NCBI GenBank assembly: GCA_030426085.1
Contig: JAUHYW010000069.1
Span: 1 to 59,228 of the forward strand
From: a bacterium
GTDB taxonomy: Bacteria; Myxococcota_A; Bradymonadia; UBA7976; UBA1532
DNA: 59,228 nt
Direction of reading: 5' to 3'
The notes beneath the pieces were generated by a model that saw nothing but the letters and a program-made list of their open reading frames with translations, searched no databases and was not told the DNA's origin. Positions 53,441-59,228 of this stretch are shown here, piece after piece. A program made the position numbers and the translations under genes. Numbering within the stretch: the stretch's first letter is position 1; every line of letters starts with the position of its first letter.

Positions 53441-53920
53441 ATGTCTCGCCTCACGCCCGTCGCGCTCGGCCTGCTGCTCGCCCTGCCGTCCCTCGCGCTC
53501 GCCAAGCCGTTCGAGCAGGGCAGCATCCGGCCGTCGATCTCGGCCGGCGGCAACAGCGACGGCTTCGGGGCGGGCCTCGGCGCGGCCTACTGCATCATCG
53601 ACGGGCTCGAGGCCGAGGCCTCGGTCTTCCACTGGTTCGGCGAGCCGTCCTACACCCAGCTCACCCCCGGCCTGCGCTACGTCTTCATCCAGGTGCCGGC
53701 GGTGCACCCCTACGTCGGCGGCTTCTACCGGCGGCAGTTCGTGCACGACGACGCCTACGCCGACGGCGACTTCGTCGGGGCCCGGGTGGGGGTGTTCTTC
53801 GCCGTCGGCGAGCGGACCTACCTCGGCGTCGGCGGAGGCTACGAGCGCCGCCTGAGCTGCGACGACGATCAGGACTGCGACGGCTTCTTCCCCGAGCTGC
53901 AGTTCACGATGAGCCTCTGA
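53441..53920 (+). CDS. Small outer-membrane beta-barrel protein
   Basis: 159 aa. GGAGG five bases before the ATG. Signal peptide ([13 protein letters not shown]). The body is a set of eight or so amphipathic strands ([54 protein letters not shown]) ending [14 protein letters not shown] near the C-terminus looks like a metal-binding DxDxDG loop. OmpX/OmpW-size barrel; function unknown. Divergent from the exporter operon. Confidence 0.78.
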   Translation: MSRLTPVALGLLLALPSLALAKPFEQGSIRPSISAGGNSDGFGAGLGAAYCIIDGLEAEASVFHWFGEPSYTQLTPGLRYVFIQVPAVHPYVGGFYRRQFVHDDAYADGDFVGARVGVFFAVGERTYLGVGGGYERRLSCDDDQDCDGFFPELQFTMSL

Positions 53921-53953
53921 AGGCACCGCGCGCGCCCCTGATCCCACCCCCCG

Positions 53954-54994
53954 ATGGAGCCCCCAATGCTGGCACCGGTCGACCTGCGCTCCGACACCGT
54001 CACCCGCCCCACGCCCGCCATGCGGCAGGCCATGGCCGAGGCCGCCGTCGGCGATGATGTCTTCGGCGAGGATCCCACGGTGCACGCCCTGCAATCGCGG
54101 GCGGCGCTGATGACGGGCCACGAGGCGGCGCTGTTCGTGCCCTCGGGCACCATGGGCAACCAGATCGCGCTGCTGACCCACTGCCGGCCGGGGGACGACG
54201 TGCTCGTCGGCCAGCACGCCCACGCCTGCTTGTACGAGTCGGGCGCCGGGGCCGCCATCGCCGGGGTGCAGTTCACCACGGTGGGGCAGGGGGGGCACTT
54301 CGACGCCGATCAGATGCAGGCCGCCATCCACGGGCTCGACCGCTCGGGGCACGTCCCGCCGACGACGCTGGTGATGGTCGAGAACACCCACAACCGGGGC
54401 GGGGGCAAGGTGATGCCGCCCGACGCCTTCGCCGCGATCGCCGCCCGGGCCCGCGCCCGGGGGCTGGCGGTGCACATCGACGGGGCCCGGCTGTTCAACG
54501 CCGCGGCGGCCTGCGGGGTCGGGCCGGCCGCCTGGACCCGCCACGCCGACACGGTGACCTTCTGCCTGTCGAAGGGCCTCGGGGCCCCGGTCGGCTCGGT
54601 GCTCTGCGGGTCCGAGGCGGTCATCGCCCGGGCCCACCGCTACCGGAAGATGCTCGGCGGCGGCATGCGCCAGGCGGGCGTGCTCGCCGCGGCCGGGCTG
54701 TGCGCGCTGGACGACGCGCCCCAGCTCGTCGACGACCACCGCCGGGCCCGGGCGCTGGCCGAGGCGCTCGCCGGCATGAAGCACGTCCGGCTCGACCCGG
54801 CGGCGGTGCAGACCAACATCGTCATCTTCGAGGCGACCGACCACGCGCCGGTCCAGATCTGCGGGCAGGTGGCCGACGACGTGCTCATCCTGCCGTTCGG
54901 GCCGCGCCACATCCGGGCGGTGCTGCACCGGGACGTGGACGACGGGATGCTCGCCCGGGCCATCGAGGCCCTGAAGGACGTGCTCGACGGATGA
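53954..54994 (+). CDS. ltaE: Low-specificity threonine aldolase
   Basis: 346 aa (Met5 at 53966 is an alternative start). [14 protein letters not shown] at the N-terminus, [10 protein letters not shown], and [10 protein letters not shown] (PLP phosphate site) are family marks. [11 protein letters not shown] (Asp on the pyridine nitrogen) and [13 protein letters not shown] (PLP lysine) follow. [12 protein letters not shown] completes the signature. Splits threonine or allo-threonine to glycine and acetaldehyde. It overlaps the next gene by ATGA, which joins it to the Mla-like operon, although the metabolic link is not obvious. Confidence 0.95.
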   Translation: MEPPMLAPVDLRSDTVTRPTPAMRQAMAEAAVGDDVFGEDPTVHALQSRAALMTGHEAALFVPSGTMGNQIALLTHCRPGDDVLVGQHAHACLYESGAGAAIAGVQFTTVGQGGHFDADQMQAAIHGLDRSGHVPPTTLVMVENTHNRGGGKVMPPDAFAAIAARARARGLAVHIDGARLFNAAAACGVGPAAWTRHADTVTFCLSKGLGAPVGSVLCGSEAVIARAHRYRKMLGGGMRQAGVLAAAGLCALDDAPQLVDDHRRARALAEALAGMKHVRLDPAAVQTNIVIFEATDHAPVQICGQVADDVLILPFGPRHIRAVLHRDVDDGMLARAIEALKDVLDG

Positions 54995-56046
54995 GGGCCG
55001 CCGCCGTCGCCTGGCTCTGCGCGCTCGCCGGCTGCTGCGGCCCGAGCCCGCAGGAGGCCGCCGCCCTCGACGCCCGCGCGCAGCGCTACGCCGCCGCCGA
55101 GCGGGCCTACGCCCGGCGCCACGACCCCGACGCGTTCGAAGCGTTCGCCGCCATCGCCGCCGATCCGGCGTTCGACGCCGCCACCCGGGCCCTCGCCCGC
55201 CACCGGCAGGGGGCCATCCGGCTGCGGCAGGGCCAGACCCCCGAGGCCCGCCGGCTGCTGGCGTCGGTCGCCGACTTCGGGGTGCCCGAGCGGGCCGCCC
55301 TCGCCGCGCTCGACGCCGCCGAGGCCGCGCCCGACGCCCGGGGAGCCACGCTGGATGTCATCCGATCACACCCCGACACCGCCGCCGCCGAGGTGGGCGT
55401 CGAGCGGCTGGCCCGGGGGTGCCCGCCGGCCGAGGCCCCGGCCCTGGTCGCTACGCTGACCGCGCTGGCCGAGGCCCACCCCGACACGACGCTGGGCCCC
55501 GTCGCCACCCGCTGGCGGGCCTACCTCGAGGTCGAGGCGCTGGTTGATCTGCCCGCCGCCCGGCGCACGCTGTGGGGGTTGGTGCAGCGGTGGCCCGAGT
55601 CGCACGAGGCGGCGGTGGCCATGCGGCGCCTCGCCGAGCTGGAAGAGCGCCGGGGGGCCTGGGTCCGGGCCCGGGCCACCTGGGATGCGCTCGCCGGCCG
55701 CCACCCGGACCGGGGCTGGCTGTGGATGGGCAGCGAGCGGGGCATCGGATCGGACGCGGCGGCCCTGAGCGCGGCGCGCATCACGCTGCATCACATCGGC
55801 GATCTGTCGGGCGCGGTGGAGCGCTATCGGGACGCCATCGACGACTTCGGCGACGGCGTCCTGGGCGACGACATGCGCTTCGAGTTGGCGGTGGCGCTCT
55901 TCGCCGCCGATCGGCCGGGCGAGGCCCGCGACGCGCTGCGGGCGCTGCTCGACGCCGACCCCGAGAGCCGCCACGCGCCCGCCGCGCGGGCCATCCTCGA
56001 TGGCGGGGCGCCGCCGGCCCTCGACGCCCTGCGAGGCCGGGCATGA
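54991..56046 (+). CDS. TPR lipoprotein preceding the MlaFE-like operon
   Basis: 351 aa. Lipobox LAGC followed by another Cys. The rest is TPR-like ([63 protein letters not shown]). It is coupled to threonine aldolase and to the first ATPase gene by ATGA overlaps. It could help assemble or dock the transporter, but no partner is shown. Confidence 0.8.
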   Translation: MRAAAVAWLCALAGCCGPSPQEAAALDARAQRYAAAERAYARRHDPDAFEAFAAIAADPAFDAATRALARHRQGAIRLRQGQTPEARRLLASVADFGVPERAALAALDAAEAAPDARGATLDVIRSHPDTAAAEVGVERLARGCPPAEAPALVATLTALAEAHPDTTLGPVATRWRAYLEVEALVDLPAARRTLWGLVQRWPESHEAAVAMRRLAELEERRGAWVRARATWDALAGRHPDRGWLWMGSERGIGSDAAALSAARITLHHIGDLSGAVERYRDAIDDFGDGVLGDDMRFELAVALFAADRPGEARDALRALLDADPESRHAPAARAILDGGAPPALDALRGRA

Positions 56047-56762
56047 TCCGCCTCGAGGGCGTCGGCAAGGCGTTCGACGGCCAGCCGGTGCTGCGCGACA
56101 TCAGCTTCACCGTGCCCGCCGGGGGCACCCTGGGCCTCATCGGCGCCGGCGGGGCCGGCAAGAGCCTCGTGCTCAAGATTCTGTGCGGCCTCGTGCGCCC
56201 CGACGCCGGCCGGGTGTGGCTCGACGACACCGAGCTGGGCCCGCTCTCCGAGCGCGAGCTGATGGACGTGCGCGGCCGGATCGGCATGATCTTCCAGAAC
56301 TACGCGCTCTTCGACTACCTGACCGTGGCCGAGAACATCGGCTTCCCCCTCGCCCGCATGCAGCGCCCGGCGGACGCGATCGCGGCCCGGGTGCAGACCC
56401 GGCTCGATCAGGTGCACCTGCCCGACATCGGCCCCCGCTACCCCCGCGAGCTGAGCGGCGGCATGAAGAAGCGGGTGTGCCTCGCCCGGGCCACGGTGCA
56501 CGATCCGCCCATCATGCTGTGCGACGACCCCACCGCCGGGCTCGACCCGGTGACCACCAACCGCATCTTCCGGCTGCTCAAGGATCTGCAAGCGCAGAAC
56601 GACGCCACCGCGATCATCGTGAGCCATGAGACCGGCTATCTGCGCCCCATCTGCGACGCCATCGCCCTGCTCGACCGGGGGCGGCTGGTCTTCGCCGGGC
56701 CCACCGCCGAGGCGGTCGAGCACCCCGAGGTGCGGGCCTTCATGGAGGGCGAGCCCCCGTGA
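56043..56762 (+). CDS. MlaF-like ABC ATPase 1 (signature intact, Walker B Glu to Asp)
   Basis: 239 aa. Walker A GAGGAGKS (34-41), Q-loop IFQNYALFD, signature LSGG (137-140), D-loop AGLDP and H-loop IVSHE. The catalytic residue after Walker B is Asp (IMLCDDP, D162) where MlaF and nearly all active ABC ATPases have Glu. The downstream paralogue has the reverse defect. MlaF-type ATPases drive phospholipid or other lipid trafficking with MlaE permeases. It is coupled to the TPR lipoprotein and to the permease. Confidence 0.9.
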   Translation: MIRLEGVGKAFDGQPVLRDISFTVPAGGTLGLIGAGGAGKSLVLKILCGLVRPDAGRVWLDDTELGPLSERELMDVRGRIGMIFQNYALFDYLTVAENIGFPLARMQRPADAIAARVQTRLDQVHLPDIGPRYPRELSGGMKKRVCLARATVHDPPIMLCDDPTAGLDPVTTNRIFRLLKDLQAQNDATAIIVSHETGYLRPICDAIALLDRGRLVFAGPTAEAVEHPEVRAFMEGEPP

Positions 56763-57526
56763 CCGCCGTCGCCCGCCTCGGCGGCGCCGTGCTCGACCTG
56801 TGCCGGGTCGTCGGCGCCCTGACCCTCTTCTGCGGGTCGGTCCTCCGGGCCCTGATCCCGCCCCGGGCCGACCGGGTCGAGACCTGGCGCGCCCTGCACC
56901 GGGTCGGCGTGCGCTCGCTGCCCATCGTCATCGTCACCGCGTTCTTCGCCGGGGGCATCGCCGCGATCCAGGTCAGCACCTACGTGACGAAGTTCAGGGC
57001 CTACGAGGCGGTCGGCTGGGGCTTCGGCTTCGTGACCTTCCGCGAGCTGGGCCCGCTGCTGGTCGGGCTGATGTTCAGCGGCCGGGTCGGGGCCCACAAC
57101 ACCGCCGAGCTGGGCACGATGAAGGTCACCGAGCAGATCGACGCCCTGCGCATCCTGGCCATCGATCCCATCCACTTCCTGGTGCTGCCCCGCATCATCG
57201 CGATGCTGGTGATGATGACCCTGCTCAACGTCATCGGGGATGTCTTCGCCCTGGCCGGGGGCATGATCACCGCCTATGCCATGGTCGGGGTCGATCCGTA
57301 TGTCTTCTGGAACTCGTTCACCGAGTACGTGATGCTCATCGACTTCGTCAACGGGCTGATCAAGGCCGCCGCGTTCGGGCTGGCCATCGGCGTGGTGAGT
57401 TGCAGCTTCGGCCTCGACGTGCGCGGGGGCGCCCCCGGCGTGGGACGGGCGGTCAACGGCGGGGTGGTGGTCTCGGCGGTGGGCATCTTCGTGCTCGACT
57501 ACCTCATCACGGCGGTGATGCAGTGA
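56759..57526 (+). CDS. MlaE-like permease 1
   Basis: 255 aa, GTG start overlapping the ATPase stop. MlaE marks: FRELGPLLVGLMFSGRVG, AELGTMKVTEQIDALR (coupling helix region), LPRIIAMLVMMTLLNVIGD, and five to six hydrophobic helices. The FxGxxxAxQ-like region appears as FFAGGIAAIQVSTYV. Homologues move lipids across the inner membrane with an MCE protein. It is followed by a 63-base spacer with a 15-base tandem repeat. Confidence 0.92.
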   Translation: MTAVARLGGAVLDLCRVVGALTLFCGSVLRALIPPRADRVETWRALHRVGVRSLPIVIVTAFFAGGIAAIQVSTYVTKFRAYEAVGWGFGFVTFRELGPLLVGLMFSGRVGAHNTAELGTMKVTEQIDALRILAIDPIHFLVLPRIIAMLVMMTLLNVIGDVFALAGGMITAYAMVGVDPYVFWNSFTEYVMLIDFVNGLIKAAAFGLAIGVVSCSFGLDVRGGAPGVGRAVNGGVVVSAVGIFVLDYLITAVMQ

Positions 57527-57527
57527 G

Positions 57528-57572
57528 CTGCCATGCCATGACCTGCCATGCCATGGCCTGCCATGCCGTGCC
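57528..57572. repeat. Three 15-base tandem repeats between the two permease genes
   Basis: CTGCCATGCCATGAC, CTGCCATGCCATGGC and CTGCCATGCCGTGCC at 57528, 57543 and 57558, just after the mlaE-1 stop. The repeats contain several ATG codons but no good ribosome site of their own. Confidence 0.8.
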
Positions 57573-57589
57573 GCGGGGAACCATCGCCG

Positions 57590-58363
57590 ATGGCTGAGCC
57601 GACCACGCTCGCGGGCTTCGTCGCCGAGATCCGGGCCCAGGTCGTCGACACCGCCGACGTGGCCCGCCAGTCGGCGTGGTACCTCGCCCGCGGCCGCTGG
57701 GACTGGCCCGCCATCTGGGCCCAGGCCCACGAGATCGGGGTGCGCAGCGTCTTCTTCGTCATCGTGTGCCTCGGCTTCCTCGGCGCGATCATCAACCTGC
57801 AAGCCGGCTTCCAGGCCACCCGCATCATCGGCGACGCCTCGCTCATCGGCGCGCAGTCGATGCCGCTCGTCGTGCGCCTGCTCGGCCCGACCCTCACCGG
57901 CATGATGGTCGCCACCCGGGTCGGCACCGGCATCGCCGCCGAGATCGGCAGCATGGTCGTCACCGAGCAGGTCGACGCCCTGCGCATGAACCGGGCCCCG
58001 CCGGCCGAGTACCTGGTCAAGCCGCGCCTCGTCGCCTGCATGATCATGGTGCCCGCGCTGACCACCATCGGCATCACCGCCGCCTTCTTCGCCGGCATGG
58101 CCGTCGCCGCGTTCGCCTTCGGCACCAACCCCGGGACCTACGCCGACTTCGACGTCGTCGTCGGCCTCGACCTCGTCGAGGGCATGGTCAAGGCGGCGGC
58201 CTACGGCGTCGCCATCCCGATCATCGCGTCCACCGCGGGGCTGCGGGCCCGGGGCGGCAGCGAGGGGGTGGGGGAGGCCACCACCCAGGCGGTCGTGGCC
58301 AGCTCGCTGGCGGTCATCGTGCTCGACTTCGCCATCAGCGGCGTCGTCTTCGTGCTGCGATGA
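57590..58363 (+). CDS. MlaE-like permease 2
   Basis: 257 aa from ATG 57590 (MAEPTTLAGF); an ATG at 57548 lies inside the repeat and would add an unlikely N-terminus. Marks: FLGAIINLQAGFQA, LLGPTLTGMMVATRVGTG, AEIGSMVVTEQVDALR and LVKPRLVACMIMVPAL. It is a clear paralogue of the first permease but diverged, so a heterodimeric membrane part is plausible. Coupled to ATPase 2 by ATGA. Confidence 0.92.
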   Translation: MAEPTTLAGFVAEIRAQVVDTADVARQSAWYLARGRWDWPAIWAQAHEIGVRSVFFVIVCLGFLGAIINLQAGFQATRIIGDASLIGAQSMPLVVRLLGPTLTGMMVATRVGTGIAAEIGSMVVTEQVDALRMNRAPPAEYLVKPRLVACMIMVPALTTIGITAAFFAGMAVAAFAFGTNPGTYADFDVVVGLDLVEGMVKAAAYGVAIPIIASTAGLRARGGSEGVGEATTQAVVASSLAVIVLDFAISGVVFVLR

Positions 58364-59226
58364 GCGCGGCCGACGCGATGATCGCCTTCGAAGGCATCCA
58401 CAAAGCCTTCGGATCGAAGGTCGTGCTCGACGGCGTCGACCTCACCGTCGGCGAGGGGCGCATCTGCTTCATCATCGGCAAGAGCGGGGCCGGCAAGAGC
58501 GTGCTCGTCAAGCACCTCGTCGGGCTGCTGCGGCCCGACGCGGGGGTCATCCGCTACCGCGGCGAAGACATCACCCGCTACACCGAGGCCGAGTTCTTCG
58601 CGCTGCGGCATCGCTGCACCTATGTCTTCCAGCACAGCACGCTGTTCGACAGCATGACCCTGCTCGACAACGTCGCGCTGCCCCTGCGCAAGCACCGGGG
58701 GCTGTCGGCCGGCGAGAGCCGGGAGGCGGCCCGGGGCTATCTGGAGAAGGTGCAGATGCAGCACCTCGCCGACCGCCGCCCGGGGGACGTCGGCGACGGC
58801 CTGCGCAAGCGGGTGGCCATCGCCCGGGCCCTGACGATGCGCCCCGAAGTGATCGTCTTCGACGAGCCGACCACCGGCCTCGACCCGGTCAACGCGGTCA
58901 ACGTCGACCGCCTCATCCGCGACCTCAGCCGCAGCGAGGGGGTCACCAGCCTCGTGGTGAGCCACGACCTGCGCAGCATCTTCGGCGTCGCCGATCGCAT
59001 CGTGATGCTCTACGAGGGCCGGGTGCGGCTCGATGGCACCCCGGATGACTTCCGGGCGAGCGATGATCCCATCGTGCATCAGTTCGTCAACGGCCTGCCC
59101 GACGTAAGCCCTCCGCGAACCCCAGCAGGCGAACGGGTGACCGAATCCGGTTCTGGACGCCCTCCGGACGTGAGCCTCAGGCGGCGGCAGCTCGTCGCCG
59201 GACCTCGGCCCAGCGGTGGGGCATGA
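58360..59226 (+). CDS. MlaF-like ABC ATPase 2 (Walker B intact, signature degenerate)
   Basis: 288 aa. Walker A GKSGAGKS (40-47), Q-loop VFQHSTLFD, Walker B VIVFDEPTTGLDP with the catalytic Glu present, and H-loop VVSHD. The signature is VGDG (144-147) in place of LSGG, losing both the Ser and the first Gly. The C-terminal 40 residues (PPRTPAGERVTESGSGRPPD) are a low-complexity extension not needed for the fold. The stop overlaps an ATG at 59223. Confidence 0.9.
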   Translation: MSAADAMIAFEGIHKAFGSKVVLDGVDLTVGEGRICFIIGKSGAGKSVLVKHLVGLLRPDAGVIRYRGEDITRYTEAEFFALRHRCTYVFQHSTLFDSMTLLDNVALPLRKHRGLSAGESREAARGYLEKVQMQHLADRRPGDVGDGLRKRVAIARALTMRPEVIVFDEPTTGLDPVNAVNVDRLIRDLSRSEGVTSLVVSHDLRSIFGVADRIVMLYEGRVRLDGTPDDFRASDDPIVHQFVNGLPDVSPPRTPAGERVTESGSGRPPDVSLRRRQLVAGPRPSGGA

Positions 59227-59228
59227 GC
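59223..59228 (+). CDS. Start of a further gene, cut by the window end
   Basis: ATGAGC begins inside the stop of ATPase 2, the same ATGA arrangement used through this operon. In MlaFE operons an MCE/MlaD-type gene commonly comes next. Only two codons are visible, so the identity is a guess. Confidence 0.4.

Overview
The window is a single stretch of very GC-rich, gene-dense DNA. Most genes run in operons whose neighbours overlap by ATGA, GTGA or TGATG. Several features point to a Gram-negative bacterium of the Myxococcota type: many lipoproteins with Pro/Asp-rich stalks (runs such as PPPDMGPD), DNDCD-type metal-binding repeats, TPR lipoproteins, sigma-54 regulators and outer-membrane barrels. 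This placement comes from gene content and composition, not from a marker gene. I found no rRNA, tRNA, CRISPR array or insertion sequence.

Layout. 1-470 is a tandem array with a 42-44 bp period. 575-2554 is an AlbA_2 (Schlafen-like) ATP-binding protein. It converges on a minus-strand run of ten genes (11658 down to 2582). That run encodes outer-envelope proteins, a MotA-like and a MotB-like stator pair, a membrane-anchored FliG-like protein and, after only 9 bases, an AAA ATPase with a TOPRIM-like partner. No flagellar gene is present. 11821-15725 holds a TPR/PEGA-type protein, a MopE-repeat/FGE fusion lipoprotein and a HEAT-like membrane protein. 15735-21560 is a polyamine locus: ornithine decarboxylase, spermidine synthase, an ACL5-like second aminopropyltransferase, a P-type ATPase and S-adenosylmethionine decarboxylase. 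21756-24051 has a hotdog thioesterase and ThrS. 24251-31086 is a run of secreted or membrane proteins ending in an AgmX-like protein and a methyltransferase. 31103-37423 carries a beta-barrel, small membrane proteins, a serine beta-lactamase-fold lipoprotein and a ten-module Cys-rich repeat lipoprotein. 37458-41050 has a methyltransferase, a long-form urocanase and two small membrane proteins. 41189-46579 is a four-gene phosphorelay. 46667-47431 is a divergent sirtuin, followed by about 1 kb without a convincing gene. 48419-53334 has an internally duplicated lipoprotein and a MacB/LolCDE-like exporter. 53441-59228 has a small barrel protein, threonine aldolase, a TPR lipoprotein and a doubled MlaFE transporter operon that runs off the window.

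The strongest candidates for new biology are two. The first is the stator plus FliG-like operon physically joined to an AAA/TOPRIM pair. The second is the doubled MlaFE system, whose two ATPases carry complementary lesions predicting one degenerate and one consensus ATP site. All domain calls rest on motifs read by eye; no database search was run.
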